A stretch of DNA of 64,000 bases from contig NC_015589.1 of assembly GCF_000215085.1 (NCBI RefSeq), positions 2,678,120-2,742,119 on the forward strand, in the 5' to 3' direction. Positions 52,978 through 62,728 of this stretch are shown here, in pieces. The first letter of the stretch is position 1; every line of letters begins with the position of its first letter. Both the position numbers and the translations under genes were made by a program. The notes under the pieces were generated by a model. That model did not search any database. It had not been told where the DNA came from and saw nothing but the letters and a program-made list of their open reading frames with translations. The DNA is from Desulforamulus ruminis DSM 2154 (GTDB lineage: Bacteria; Bacillota; Desulfotomaculia; Desulfotomaculales; Desulfotomaculaceae).

Positions 52978-53829
52978 TTACCGAAAGAGCTTCCGGTTAT
53001 GATTTAAAGGATTTAGCTTCCAACCACTCCACAAAAGGATTAAAACTCCTACCCCCACACAAAGGATGGCGTAGACTCCCCAATAAGGTAGTGCCATTTC
53101 CCTCCCCGGTCCAATGGTAGCATTTTCACCTAGAATTCTCATCATCACCATAAATGGGTTAATATCCTGCAACAATTGAACTACCAAGGGCGTTTCCCGT
53201 AGAGGAATCTGAGCCAGGTTCAATTGAGAACGGTAAAGTTCATAAATAAAGGCTGCCAGGAAAGCGGTTCCGGCCACCAGCGAAAAGACAATGCCGTAAG
53301 CGGTCACCGTGCTTATCCCGGTTCGCTTGAAATAGGTGGAGCACCCTACACCCACGGCAGCAAATAAAAACATGGAGATCAGAAAGAAAGCCAGCACCCC
53401 CATAATTTGCGAAGGCGCCATACCGCCGTACATGAATACCAGGCTGTATAAAGGCAGGGTGGTAAAAAGTAATAATGCCGTAAAGGCGCAGGAGGAAATC
53501 ATTTTACTGATTACGATGCTTAGGGGGCTAAGCTCGGTGGTTAATAGAACATTTAGTGTTTGCCGTTCTCTCTCCCCACTGATGACTCCGGCGGTAAGGC
53601 CTGGAACCACAAAGGCCAGCAGTCCCAGTTGAGCCACACTTAAAACTGCAAAGATTTCTTTACTGCTGCCCGGCTGAAAAAAGGCCGGGGCACTGCGCCA
53701 GCGCAGGTAGATAAAGCCCAGGGCAAACCCGCCCAATACCATCAGGTACAGGAATATCACCAGCACTGAACGGTAGGAGCGAAACTGCTGCCGCAACTCC
53801 TTTAACAATACCGGGTTTAATTCTCTCAT
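52978..53829 (-). CDS. ABC-2 type transporter permease
   Basis: The protein has 283 residues and six hydrophobic segments. The N-terminus LNPVLLKELRQQFRSYRSVL and the phrase ISGERERQTLNVLLTTELSP are typical of ABC-2/NatB-like permeases. ATG 53829 lies one base after the ATPase stop. It is the last gene of the five-gene operon. It would form the membrane half of the exporter with the ATPase; the substrate is unknown. Confidence 0.9.
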   Translation of the reverse strand: MRELNPVLLKELRQQFRSYRSVLVIFLYLMVLGGFALGFIYLRWRSAPAFFQPGSSKEIFAVLSVAQLGLLAFVVPGLTAGVISGERERQTLNVLLTTELSPLSIVISKMISSCAFTALLLFTTLPLYSLVFMYGGMAPSQIMGVLAFFLISMFLFAAVGVGCSTYFKRTGISTVTAYGIVFSLVAGTAFLAAFIYELYRSQLNLAQIPLRETPLVVQLLQDINPFMVMMRILGENATIGPGREMALPYWGVYAILCVGVGVLILLWSGWKLNPLNHNRKLFR

Positions 53830-53830
53830 A

Positions 53831-54760
53831 TTATCCCACCTCCCCGGTCATGGCCATAAAGGCATCCTCTAAATTACCCCTTACTTCGGCAAACTCCAGC
53901 ACAACCCAGCCCTGATCCATTATTCCACGCAGCAGTCTGCCCTGGGCGGTTTTATCCCCGGTAAAGGAAACCCTGGCCCAGCCCGCATCGCTGTCCACAT
54001 GGGTTACTTCCGGCCGGTCCGTGAGGAAGTCCACCAGTTGAGGCAGCCGGTCGGACACCTCCACCTTCAAAATTCTTGCTCCCTGGCGGGCTGCCGTCAC
54101 TTCTTCAACGGTTCCGTTGGCCACCAGGCGGCCCTGTTCAAGAATGGCAATGTTATCACACATCTCCGCCAGTTCAGGCAGAATATGGGAACTAATGAGA
54201 ATGGTTTTGTTCATCCTTTTCAGTTGGCGGATGACTTCCTTCATCTCGGCCCTGGCCCTGGGGTCCAGCCCCGAGGCGGGTTCGTCCAAAATGAGCACAA
54301 CCGGATCGTGAACCAGGCAGCGGGCCAGGGCCAGCCGCTGCTTCATACCTCTGGAGAGTAAATCCACGTAGGCATCCGCCTTATCACTAAGATTCACGAT
54401 CTCCAGCAGATCTCTAATGAGAGTCGGCCGCTGCTTGGCCGGAAGACGATAGGCAGCGGCGTAAAATTCAAGATACTCGGTGGTTTTTAAGCCGTCATAC
54501 ACACCAAAGAAGTCAGGCATATAACCAATCAAACGGCGCACCTGGGAGGGCTGCTTCATAACATCATACCCTCCCACAACGGCGGTTCCCCGGTCCGGGG
54601 CCAGCAGGGTGGCCATAATGGACATGACGGTGGTTTTTCCTGCTCCATTGGGTCCAATCAACCCGTAAACCTTGCCGGATTCAATCTCCAGGCTAAAATC
54701 ATGCAAGGCATAGTTATGTCCATAGATTTTGGTTAAAGCTTGAATGGTCACCGCCTTCAT
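53831..54760 (-). CDS. ABC transporter ATP-binding protein
   Basis: The protein has 309 residues from ATG 54760. This start overlaps the previous gene as ATGA, and GGGGGG precedes it. Walker A is GLIGPNGAGKTT, the signature is LLSRGMKQRLALARCL, and Walker B is VLILDEPASGLD. A C-terminal domain of about 80 residues after residue 220 is typical of the CcmA/NatA-type exporter ATPases. It pairs with the permease one base downstream. Confidence 0.95.
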   Translation of the reverse strand: MKAVTIQALTKIYGHNYALHDFSLEIESGKVYGLIGPNGAGKTTVMSIMATLLAPDRGTAVVGGYDVMKQPSQVRRLIGYMPDFFGVYDGLKTTEYLEFYAAAYRLPAKQRPTLIRDLLEIVNLSDKADAYVDLLSRGMKQRLALARCLVHDPVVLILDEPASGLDPRARAEMKEVIRQLKRMNKTILISSHILPELAEMCDNIAILEQGRLVANGTVEEVTAARQGARILKVEVSDRLPQLVDFLTDRPEVTHVDSDAGWARVSFTGDKTAQGRLLRGIMDQGWVVLEFAEVRGNLEDAFMAMTGEVG

Positions 54761-57099
54761 GGGTTCATCCCCCCTTCCACGGATATGGCCGGCAGGATAA
54801 TGCGATCCGTTTTGCCTGCTCCGGTATTCTTCTCTACCAGGATACGGCATTCACCGAAAGGAGAATGGAAACGCTGAAGTTCATCGGATTCTATTTTTTG
54901 CCCGGCAGACGGTATCTCCACCCATTTTGTTTGCTGCCAATCATAAATTTTTACGGTCAGGTTACCGCTTTGCTGGGGTGAAAATTCCATATCCACCACC
55001 CGGTAAGACTTGTCGCCAAAGGGCCGGTTCAAATTCACCGCCAAAGTTAGCTTGCCTTCAAAAAGGGTATATCCCAGCGGGTTCTGCTCATAGGCTCCCT
55101 TGGAGTCAACCATTTTTGCCTGCAGCATGCCCGGCGGCAGTTGAACGATTTTACCCGGTGGCAGTTCTACTTCCAGTTCCTGTTTCATCAGCAGCAGGTT
55201 ATAATCCCGGACATCTTGACGGTCCGACAGAATCTTAAACATCCCTAGGGAATTGTCACTCCAGCCTAGGAAAAGCGCCGTACTATGTTCCGTTCCATAA
55301 ATGGATGAATGCAGTACCGAATCCAGCATCTGCCTTTCCCGAAGGTACAAGTCCCTTTCACCGGGTATTTGGGGCGGCACCATTTCATTTCTGAAGTCAT
55401 TGGGTCCTAAACTTGCCCGCCACTGGTCCAGAGACTGGTTGATCTCCACCGTGCCGCCGGCTGGAATTTTATCTATAGTGAGGGTTCTGTCCCCAAGCAC
55501 AATGCGGCAGTCCCTTAAATCCAGTTTAGAACGGTTCTCTAACTTCCCTTTGATGAAACCATCATCGAAAATCAGTTTTCCACCAATGGAACCCAGATCC
55601 TTTTTGATGGCCGAAGCTCTGGCCAGACGCATGGACCAGTATTCAACATCAGGATAAGATAATCTCGGAGCGCTTTTATCATCATAGTGAATCACAGGAG
55701 CCTTTTGATTGTTCGCATAATTATTGGAGGGCCAGACCATGGCTCCCTTGGCCCCTTGCACATTCAGGGTGCCGCCGTAAGGGCTGACAAAGGCGGCAGT
55801 GGCATTTACCCAAGCGGTGTCCTGATCCATAATGTCCACCACAGCCAGAGTCTGGCTGATGGGCGCATTAATCCGCTGGGCCGGTGACAGAAGATAAACC
55901 ACCACAGTGGTTGCCACCGCACAGGCCGGAATAAGCCACCACATCCAGTCCCGCCGGTCGTGACGCTTTAATACATAGTAAAGTCCCGGCCCCACCACAA
56001 CAATATAAACTGCCCAGGCTAAAATCACCTGGGGTACCGGCGGAGTTTTTAACTGGGGCAGGTAGCTGGCTGCATTGCCCAATACATCGTTGTTTATTTG
56101 TTTTAGGCTCTGGGCCTCTCGTAGATTAATCAGGTTTGTATCAAAAACTAAGGGCCAAATGGCGGCAGATTCGGAAGTAAGGCTCTCCAGCGCAACACCG
56201 CTGTAGACCACCCGCCCTTTGCCCAGGTTGTGGGAAGCCACCACCACATCCCCGTTCACCTTCGTTAACACATCTCCCCGGATCAGTTCCCCGGTGGTAA
56301 CCACCAAGTTTCCCCGGACCAACTGAAGTCCTCCCAGGTCCGCTGAAACGACCTTTTGTTCTACCGCTTTTACCGGTGAGATATCACTGAAAGGACCGTT
56401 GTCCTGGGATCCCGCCCCTCCGGAAAGAATCATCATGCCGCCCAGGTAAACCCAATCCTTGAGTAGCTTGATCTGACTCTGGGTTAACCCGGCTAGAGCC
56501 TGGTCATCTACAATAATAATATCGGCTAGACCCAGTTCCAAAGGGTCCTGGGGCAAATGGGCGGGGGCCAAAAATTTTACCGTGGTTTGCCCGGCAAAGG
56601 TATTGTCCAGCCAGGCGGCAATGCCGCCTCGCAGAGGCTTTTCCCCCAGGCTCAGGGCAATCAGACCCCCATTCACAGCCGTCCCCTGTATAGGGCTGGC
56701 GGTAACCGGAGCTCCGTCTACCAGCAAAACCACCATGGTCTCCATATTCAGGATGTCTCCGGAAACGGTCATGTTGGTTGTTATTTCGCTTCCTCTGGGG
56801 ATTTCCACCGATTTCTGAAACCTCATGCCGGCACGGGAACCCTGTCCCCTTTTATTAACAGGTTCAATCACCAGTAATCCTTTAAAGCCTTGGCCCTGAT
56901 TGTTAATAGTAATTTCCAGCCCTGCCGGCATCCCTACTTTGTAAAGACCGCTTAAACCGGGCTGCACGGTAAGTTTCACCCGGTCAGCCTTTTCTTCCGC
57001 CACGGACACGGTGGGCCACAGGAAGGTCACCAGCAGCATCATTAAAAGAATCAGGCCCGGGGTATGGATCGGTTGCCCCCTATGCCGTTTTATTTCCAT
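54757..57099 (-). CDS. Large membrane protein with GATase1-like domain, ABC-exporter associated
   Basis: The protein has 780 residues. A signal anchor (residues about 15-32) is followed by beta-rich extracellular parts. A flavodoxin/GATase-like segment around residues 160-240 contains ADIIIVDDQALAGLTQ and LKDWVYLGGMMILSGG. Two hydrophobic helices near 355-405 (VILAWAVYIVVVGPGLYYVL and WWLIPACAVATTVVVYLL) and a C-terminal beta region complete it. Similar unnamed proteins often sit beside ABC-2 exporters. It lies 3 bases after the propeller gene and overlaps the ATPase gene by 4 bases. Confidence 0.85.
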   Translation of the reverse strand: MEIKRHRGQPIHTPGLILLMMLLVTFLWPTVSVAEEKADRVKLTVQPGLSGLYKVGMPAGLEITINNQGQGFKGLLVIEPVNKRGQGSRAGMRFQKSVEIPRGSEITTNMTVSGDILNMETMVVLLVDGAPVTASPIQGTAVNGGLIALSLGEKPLRGGIAAWLDNTFAGQTTVKFLAPAHLPQDPLELGLADIIIVDDQALAGLTQSQIKLLKDWVYLGGMMILSGGAGSQDNGPFSDISPVKAVEQKVVSADLGGLQLVRGNLVVTTGELIRGDVLTKVNGDVVVASHNLGKGRVVYSGVALESLTSESAAIWPLVFDTNLINLREAQSLKQINNDVLGNAASYLPQLKTPPVPQVILAWAVYIVVVGPGLYYVLKRHDRRDWMWWLIPACAVATTVVVYLLSPAQRINAPISQTLAVVDIMDQDTAWVNATAAFVSPYGGTLNVQGAKGAMVWPSNNYANNQKAPVIHYDDKSAPRLSYPDVEYWSMRLARASAIKKDLGSIGGKLIFDDGFIKGKLENRSKLDLRDCRIVLGDRTLTIDKIPAGGTVEINQSLDQWRASLGPNDFRNEMVPPQIPGERDLYLRERQMLDSVLHSSIYGTEHSTALFLGWSDNSLGMFKILSDRQDVRDYNLLLMKQELEVELPPGKIVQLPPGMLQAKMVDSKGAYEQNPLGYTLFEGKLTLAVNLNRPFGDKSYRVVDMEFSPQQSGNLTVKIYDWQQTKWVEIPSAGQKIESDELQRFHSPFGECRILVEKNTGAGKTDRIILPAISVEGGMNP

Positions 57100-57102
57100 T
57101 GA

Positions 57103-58530
57103 TTAGTCCCTCCGCTTCTCCCACCGTTCTTCCAGCCTTAACTTTACTAAGGCCACCGTGTCGCCGTCACGGCGAGCATATAATAACCATTTTCCCTCTG
57201 GCCCAAAAACATGGCCTTCACATTTATTTACTTCATTCAACATCAATGTTTTTGGCTCATGATCTCCTGTTGTTTCCTGCTGCCGCAGCCAATTGATCAC
57301 CATTCCCGAAACACGATTTTCCGGTTCCACCAAAAGACTGCTGCCGGCCAGCCAGCCCTCTCCCCGGGACAATCGCTGCAGGGCTGGAGAACCGTCTTTT
57401 CCCAGATAGGAAATCCGGATTTCGCTGGCCTGTTGCCGGACGCTGTATTGAGGTTCACCGTTGGGCATAAAGGTAAGCACCCGCTCTTGGGTTTTCTCAA
57501 CGGTAAAGGCTAAATAACCATTGTTGCTCCAGGTTGGCGTTTCTCCCTGTCCCAACAAATCCGCGCCTCCGGTTTGCAGATTTACAAGGTAAAGGTCATA
57601 TCCCTCCCGGTCGCTGCTGGGCCTCTGCACCACCAAGTGTTGACCGTCCGGGCCCCAGGCGGGGTAATCTCCCTCGGTAACCAGTCGGCTGGTACCGTCC
57701 TGTAGTCTTATAAAAATACGGGCAACTCCTCCTGCATCGGTGGAGACGTAGGCCAATTTTTTGCCGTCCGGTGAAAATACCATATTGTTAATATGAGTGG
57801 GAGGAGTGCCTTCTTTCATTATCCGATTATCCTGCAAAGCATCGGACGCATGGTCCATAGTCGAATTGAGACGACTGGCTTTCGCTTCCGACATAAGCTG
57901 GTCGGCAGCCAGATCCCTGATTTCCTCGGTTCCCTCCCGATTCCCTTGCACAAAGGAAACCCGTTGGCCATCCGGGGACCAGCTTGGAGAGTGGAAATAC
58001 ACACCCTCCGGGGGCTCCAGAGAGGCCAGTTGAACACCCGTCTCAGAGAGAAGCACCATCCCACCGCCGCGAACCACCAGTATTTTACTGCCGTCTGGGC
58101 TGACCGCCGGCTGCAGGGGCTGAGATTCGGTCCAAAAACGGGTAATCTCCTGGGGAGAATCCGCCGCTTCAAGAATCACCTGCCCCCCGGTTTGACGCCA
58201 AAGGCCAACCAGAGCCAATACCGCCAGAAATACTGCCACTCCCCCCAGGACCGGAGTAAAACGCCGCCATCCCTTTCCGGGTTCCCCGGCAGGACAGGCT
58301 GCAGCGGATTCAGGCACAATCCTTCCAGCCAATTGAAGTTCCTGCTGCCGCAGCAGCAGCTTTTTACGCAATTCTGACTGCAGCCTGCGGTTTACCGGAA
58401 CCGCTTCCCGGACTTGACGCATGTGACCGACCAATTGGCTTAACCCGTCTTCCCCCTCCTGCCTTGCTTTGAGCCAATTTTCAATGGGAAGTACCTTAGT
58501 TTCCGTTTCCCTGAAATCATCCTTTGACAT
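57103..58530 (-). CDS. Membrane-anchored beta-propeller protein, probable anti-sigma factor
   Basis: The protein has 475 residues. A cytosolic N-terminus of about 85 residues is followed by one membrane helix (GGVAVFLAVLALVGLW). The outer domain has TolB/PD40-type repeats, each with a SPDG or GPDG phrase (SPDGQRVSFV, SPDGKKLAYV, GPDGQHLVVQ). The stop of the ECF sigma gene and this ATG overlap as TGATG. ECF sigma factors are usually followed by a membrane anti-sigma, so the N-terminus probably binds the sigma factor. No zinc-type anti-sigma motif (HxxxCxxC) is visible. Confidence 0.8.
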   Translation of the reverse strand: MSKDDFRETETKVLPIENWLKARQEGEDGLSQLVGHMRQVREAVPVNRRLQSELRKKLLLRQQELQLAGRIVPESAAACPAGEPGKGWRRFTPVLGGVAVFLAVLALVGLWRQTGGQVILEAADSPQEITRFWTESQPLQPAVSPDGSKILVVRGGGMVLLSETGVQLASLEPPEGVYFHSPSWSPDGQRVSFVQGNREGTEEIRDLAADQLMSEAKASRLNSTMDHASDALQDNRIMKEGTPPTHINNMVFSPDGKKLAYVSTDAGGVARIFIRLQDGTSRLVTEGDYPAWGPDGQHLVVQRPSSDREGYDLYLVNLQTGGADLLGQGETPTWSNNGYLAFTVEKTQERVLTFMPNGEPQYSVRQQASEIRISYLGKDGSPALQRLSRGEGWLAGSSLLVEPENRVSGMVINWLRQQETTGDHEPKTLMLNEVNKCEGHVFGPEGKWLLYARRDGDTVALVKLRLEERWEKRRD

Positions 58531-59084
58531 CAGGCACTCCCCCCTTCATCTCGAACATAACTGCGCCGGAGCTGTTTAAGGGCCCGATGGTGCAGCATGC
58601 GCACCGCCGGTTCCGTCTTCCCCAGCACCTCCGCAATCTGAGAGAACCTGAGATCCCCGGCATAGCGCAGGGCCACCACATCCCGGTAATCCGGCGAGAG
58701 ATTTTTTAATAACTGCCGGAGTTTTTTAAGCTCTTCCCCTTGAAGGATCTTTTCCTCGGGCCCTCCATCGGTTCCCGCGGCCAATTCCAGCATAATATCC
58801 CGGGTGGCATACTCCCTCCGCCCCCGGAAATAATCCACATAAACGTTATGGGCGATCCGAAAAATCCAAGCGGCAAAGGGACCCTCTCCCCGGTATTTAT
58901 CAAATTTTTCCAGTGCTTTCATAAAAACGGCTGTGGTTAAGTCGTCGGCATCCCAAGTATGATCCACCCGGTATCTCAAATAGCGATTTACCGGTTCAAA
59001 ATACCGATCATATAAGATTTCAAAGGGCAAACTGGCATCTGGATGCCTTTGCTTTTTATCTGGGGTCATAGAGGATTCCCTCAT
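58530..59084 (-). CDS. ECF-type RNA polymerase sigma factor
   Basis: The protein has 184 residues as listed; an ATG at 59069 with GAGGG upstream is an alternative start. Region 2 is LPFEILYDRYFEPVNRYLRY with WDADDLTTAVFMKALEKF, and region 4 is LSPDYRDVVALRYAGDLRFS followed by EIAEVLGKTEPAVRMLHHRA-like residues. It heads the operon with the propeller, large membrane, ATPase and permease genes. It probably controls that operon: CGTC near 59120-59123 and GTTACG near 59139-59144 on the minus strand could be an autoregulated promoter, but the fit is loose. Confidence 0.92.
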   Translation of the reverse strand: MRESSMTPDKKQRHPDASLPFEILYDRYFEPVNRYLRYRVDHTWDADDLTTAVFMKALEKFDKYRGEGPFAAWIFRIAHNVYVDYFRGRREYATRDIMLELAAGTDGGPEEKILQGEELKKLRQLLKNLSPDYRDVVALRYAGDLRFSQIAEVLGKTEPAVRMLHHRALKQLRRSYVRDEGGSA

Positions 59085-59188
59085 TTCAATTCTGTGCTTC
59101 GAACCGATTCATTCATAAAGACGGAAGGTTAAAACAAACGTAACGCTTATGTAAAAAAACTTACTGACTGCCGACTCTACAAAAAAAA

Positions 59189-59214
59189 TCCGCCACAAAA
59201 GCATTCGCGGCGGA
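59189..59214. terminator. Terminator of glpX, bidirectional form
   Basis: TCCGCC (59189-59194) pairs with GGCGGA (59209-59214). T runs lie on both sides, and it is 18 bases after the glpX stop. Confidence 0.75.
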
Positions 59215-59231
59215 CCTTTTTTCTTTACTAG

Positions 59232-60200
59232 TTACTCCATAATCAAATGAGGTTTATTGGGGATGCAGTGCAGTGCCTTAACCCAGCGAACGGTCTTGGT
59301 ATGAGCCCGCATCACGATGGAATGGGTTTCCGCCCGGTCGTTCCCCACAAAGCGAACTCCTTTTAAAAGTTCCCCGTCGGTTACTCCGGTGGCGGCAAAA
59401 ATGGCATCGTCTCCCCTGACCATATCATTCATCATTAATACCTGTCTGGGATCCTTTAATCCCATTTTTATACAGCGGTCGTATTCCTCCTGATCCGCCG
59501 GCACCAGACGCCCCTGCTGTTCACCGCCCAGCGCTTTAATGGCTGCGGCGGAGATAACGCCTTCCGGCGCACCGCCGGTACCAATGTAGAGATCAATACC
59601 GGTTTCCTCAAAGCAAGTGGCAATAGCTGCGCCCACATCACCATCACTGAAGAGACGCACCCGGGCACCGGTACGGCGAACAGCCTCAATGATTTCCTGG
59701 TGACGTTCCCGCTCCAGGATCATCACCGTACAATCCTGAATTCTTTTCCGGTTGGCCCGGGCTACAATTTCAAGGGTCCGGGGCACCGGATCGTCAATGT
59801 GAATGAGACCTGCCGCCCTTGGACCCACAGCAATTTTCTCCATATACATGTCCGGGGCATGGAGCAGGTTTCCCTTATCGGATACAGCCACCACCGCCAG
59901 CGCATTGTTTAAACCTTTGGCCACAATATTGGTGCCTTCCAGAGGGTCCACCGCCACATCCACTTCCGGTCCGTGCCCGGATCCTACCCTCTCACCAATA
60001 TAAAGCATGGGCGCCTCGTCCATTTCCCCCTCGCCAATGACCACTGTGCCGTTCATATTTACAGAATCAAACATTGCCCGCATCGCACTGGTAGCCGCTT
60101 GATCCGCCTCGTTTTTCTTTCCTCTGCCCATCCACCGGGAAGAGGCCAGTGCCGCTACCTCCGTAACCCTGACAATTTCCAAAGCAAGTTCTCTATCCAC
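59232..60200 (-). CDS. glpX: Class II fructose-1,6-bisphosphatase
   Basis: The protein has 322 residues from GTG 60200 behind GGAGG. GlpX motifs are complete: [43 protein letters not shown] and [20 protein letters not shown]. It hydrolyses fructose 1,6-bisphosphate in gluconeogenesis, with Mg or Mn. An extended -10 (TGCTATAAT) lies at 60236-60244. Confidence 0.96.
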   Translation of the reverse strand: MDRELALEIVRVTEVAALASSRWMGRGKKNEADQAATSAMRAMFDSVNMNGTVVIGEGEMDEAPMLYIGERVGSGHGPEVDVAVDPLEGTNIVAKGLNNALAVVAVSDKGNLLHAPDMYMEKIAVGPRAAGLIHIDDPVPRTLEIVARANRKRIQDCTVMILERERHQEIIEAVRRTGARVRLFSDGDVGAAIATCFEETGIDLYIGTGGAPEGVISAAAIKALGGEQQGRLVPADQEEYDRCIKMGLKDPRQVLMMNDMVRGDDAIFAATGVTDGELLKGVRFVGNDRAETHSIVMRAHTKTVRWVKALHCIPNKPHLIME

Positions 60201-60235
60201 ACAGGAAACCTCCTTAAAAACTAACCTTATTATTT

Positions 60236-60244
60236 ATTATAGCA
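60236..60244 (-). promoter_or_regulatory. Extended -10 promoter of glpX
   Basis: The minus strand reads TGCTATAAT about 37 bases before the GTG start; no clear -35 is seen. Confidence 0.5.
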
Positions 60245-60278
60245 CCCTAAAGACAAGTTAGGATTATTTTTTTTAACC

Positions 60279-60307
60279 TTGACACAATGAAGCAAAATGT
60301 TTAATCT
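60279..60307 (+). promoter_or_regulatory. Sigma-A promoter of the 50-residue protein gene
   Basis: TTGACA (60279-60284), 17 bases, TAATCT (60302-60307). The -35 is perfect. It diverges from the glpX promoter. Confidence 0.75.
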
Positions 60308-60375
60308 TAACCCAAGATTCATTTTAAATTAATGTAGGGGTGATAAAATAGAAACAACGAAAGGAGGGTTCCTTT

Positions 60376-60528
60376 ATGTCGGAAAAGGAAAAAGCTATTC
60401 GGGCTCTCTCTGAAATGATTTGCCAGAATGAGGCCCGGCAGGAAAAACAGCAGGAGCTTAAGGATTGGTTTAACAAGCTCAACGCCGATCTCCGCAAAGC
60501 AATTGAATCACTTCAACAGGGGGCTTAA
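60376..60528 (+). CDS. Small coiled-coil protein, 50 residues
   Basis: It starts at ATG 60376 behind AAAGGAGGG and ends at TAA 60526-60528. The product begins MSEKEKAIRALSEMICQNEA, is highly charged and helical, and ends KLNADLRKAIESLQQGA. It has its own strong promoter and a very good ribosome binding site, which supports expression. The family is unrecognised. Confidence 0.75.
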   Translation: MSEKEKAIRALSEMICQNEARQEKQQELKDWFNKLNADLRKAIESLQQGA

Positions 60529-60625
60529 AACAGGCCTTTTTTTATTGCCTAAAAACCTTGTTGGGTTTAAAATAAAGAAGTGTTATGAACACGATAGTAG
60601 ATTTTAATCATTGCAGGAGGCTAAA

Positions 60626-61828
60626 ATGGAGCAGCAACAGAAAGTCCGGTTTAAACGGGACTTTTTTCTTTTTATTCTGGCCGGATCCTTTTTAGGGTTG
60701 TACAGTGGATTGTATGATCCTTCCTTTAACAACTATTTAAATGACATATTTCATATCAGCGAAGTGGCCCGGGGTGGCTTGGAGTTTCCCAGGGAATTGC
60801 CGGGTTTCCTGGTGGTGTTTACCACCGGGCTGCTAATTTTCCTGCCGGATGTGCGCATTGCCCTGATAGCCAACCTGATTCTGGCCCTGGGTTTATTTGG
60901 CCAGGGCTTCCTCTCACCCGATTTTACCTGGGTGGTTGTGTGGATGATCCTCTGGAGTGTTGGCGCCCACCTCTATATGCCTTTGGAATCCAGCATCGGG
61001 GTTAGCCTGGCCAAACCCGGGGAGGTGGGAAAAAGACTGGGGCAGTTGGGAGCTTTTAAAACGGCCGCATCCCTGATCGGTTTTTTAATCGTATGGGTTG
61101 GCTTTGAATTTTTCCATATGAGTTACCGTACGGTATTTGCTCTGGCCGGTTTCTGCGGCCTGGCCGCAGCCCTCTGTCTTTTGCTGATGACCCCGCAAAA
61201 AAGTCGGCTGAAAAGGCAGCGACTTCTTTTTAAACGAAAATACCTGCTTTTTTACTGGCTGAACGTACTATATGGCGCCCGTAAACAGGTGTTCTTGACC
61301 TTTGCGCCCTGGGTATTAATTAAAATCTTTCATCAACCCGTTTCCACCTTTGCGATCCTTGGCCTGGTGGGAACCCTTGCAGGCATTGTTTTCCGCCCTC
61401 TGCTGGGCAGGGCCATTGACCGCTACGGCGAACGTTTGGTGATTACTTTGGAATCAATTTCCCTGGTGTTCATTTGTCTCGGTTATGGCTTTGCCCGGGA
61501 AGTAGGTATAGGCTCTTTGGCCATTTGGCTGGTTTATACCTGCTATGTGGCGGATCAATTACTCTTTGCCTGCAATATGGCCCGGGCCACCTATTTAAAT
61601 AAAATTGTGGATTCACCGGCAGATCTAACCCCTACTCTATCCATGGGATTGACCATCGACCACATGGTCTCCATGACCATTCCCTTCTTTGGAGGACTGT
61701 TATGGATGAAAATGGGCTATCAATATATTTTTCTGATGGCAGCGGTGATCGCCCTAATGAATTTATACGCCGCCCTGAAGATGAAGGTAGGGGAACCGGC
61801 GGAAAGCAAAAGCTCATTAAAGCCCTAG
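60626..61828 (+). CDS. Major facilitator superfamily transporter
   Basis: The protein has 400 residues from ATG 60626 behind CAGGAGG; the TTG at 60611 lies before the binding site. About 12 hydrophobic segments are visible. The first, FFLFILAGSFLGLYSGLYDP, and a central basic loop (PQKSRLKRQRLLFKRK) are seen. The substrate is unknown. The stop codon overlaps the end of the convergent pseudouridine synthase gene by 12 bases. Confidence 0.88.
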   Translation: MEQQQKVRFKRDFFLFILAGSFLGLYSGLYDPSFNNYLNDIFHISEVARGGLEFPRELPGFLVVFTTGLLIFLPDVRIALIANLILALGLFGQGFLSPDFTWVVVWMILWSVGAHLYMPLESSIGVSLAKPGEVGKRLGQLGAFKTAASLIGFLIVWVGFEFFHMSYRTVFALAGFCGLAAALCLLLMTPQKSRLKRQRLLFKRKYLLFYWLNVLYGARKQVFLTFAPWVLIKIFHQPVSTFAILGLVGTLAGIVFRPLLGRAIDRYGERLVITLESISLVFICLGYGFAREVGIGSLAIWLVYTCYVADQLLFACNMARATYLNKIVDSPADLTPTLSMGLTIDHMVSMTIPFFGGLLWMKMGYQYIFLMAAVIALMNLYAALKMKVGEPAESKSSLKP

Positions 61829-62728
61829 GTCCGGGACTTCGCCAAGCAAGCTTCTCATATCCTCCGGAAGGGAACTTTTCAATTGCAGCGGTTTCCCGGT
61901 TACAGGATGCCGGAAGGCCAAATAAGTGCAGTGAAGGGCCTGACGCTTGATCACCGAGGTGTCTCCTCCATAAAGGCCATCCCCCCATAATGGATGGCCC
62001 AGGTAAGCCAGATGCACCCGAATCTGGTGGGTTCTCCCGGTTTCCAGTTCCAGGCGGACCAAGCTGCCGCCGGCAAAAGAGTGCAACACCTCAAAATGGG
62101 TTATGGCGGTTTTACCTGCGGGAGAAATCCTCCTCCTGGTAAAACTGCTTTCTTCCCTGGCGATGGGGAGACAGATGCTTCCTCGTTGCCGGTCAAGCTT
62201 CCCCTGCACCACCGCCAGGTAGCGGCGGGTTAATAAACCTTGGGCCATTTGCCGGGCCAACTGTTGATGGGCATAAGAACTCCGCGCCACCAGCACCAGT
62301 CCGGAAGTATCCCGGTCCAGACGGTGCACCGGCCTGAAGCGGTCTACAATCCCCTGCTGCCGCCAGTGGTACAAAACGCCGTTGGCCAGCGTTCCCTCGA
62401 CTTGAGTGGTTAGGGGGTGAACCAGCATACCGGGGGGTTTGTTCACCGCCAGAATATCCCTGTCTTCATAAATAATCTCCAAATCCAGCTTCTGGGGCAT
62501 TACCCGGCTTTCTTCCGCTGCCAGCACCAATTCCAGCCGTTGACCCGGCATCACCCGAACATTGCTGTACACCGGTTCTCCGTTGAGTAAAATTCCTTCC
62601 TGCCTTTTAGCCCGGCGCAGCAGGGTACGGGAAACTCCCAAGGCCTGGCGCAGCACTTTCTCCACCAGCCAACCGTCCATTTTCTGGTCAATGATAATCT
62701 TAATGCGATTCTCTCTATGGTTTTCCAT
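61817..62728 (-). CDS. RluA-family 23S rRNA/tRNA pseudouridine synthase
   Basis: The protein has 303 residues from ATG 62728, 4 bases after GGGAGG; TTG 62740 is an alternative. An S4-like N-terminal domain (LRQALGVSRTLLRRAKRQEG) precedes the catalytic domain with HRLDRDTSGLVLVARSS, which carries the catalytic Asp. ETGRTHQIRVHLAYLGHPLWGD completes the family pattern. The target base cannot be told from RluA, RluD or related members. Confidence 0.95.
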   Translation of the reverse strand: MENHRENRIKIIIDQKMDGWLVEKVLRQALGVSRTLLRRAKRQEGILLNGEPVYSNVRVMPGQRLELVLAAEESRVMPQKLDLEIIYEDRDILAVNKPPGMLVHPLTTQVEGTLANGVLYHWRQQGIVDRFRPVHRLDRDTSGLVLVARSSYAHQQLARQMAQGLLTRRYLAVVQGKLDRQRGSICLPIAREESSFTRRRISPAGKTAITHFEVLHSFAGGSLVRLELETGRTHQIRVHLAYLGHPLWGDGLYGGDTSVIKRQALHCTYLAFRHPVTGKPLQLKSSLPEDMRSLLGEVPDLGL

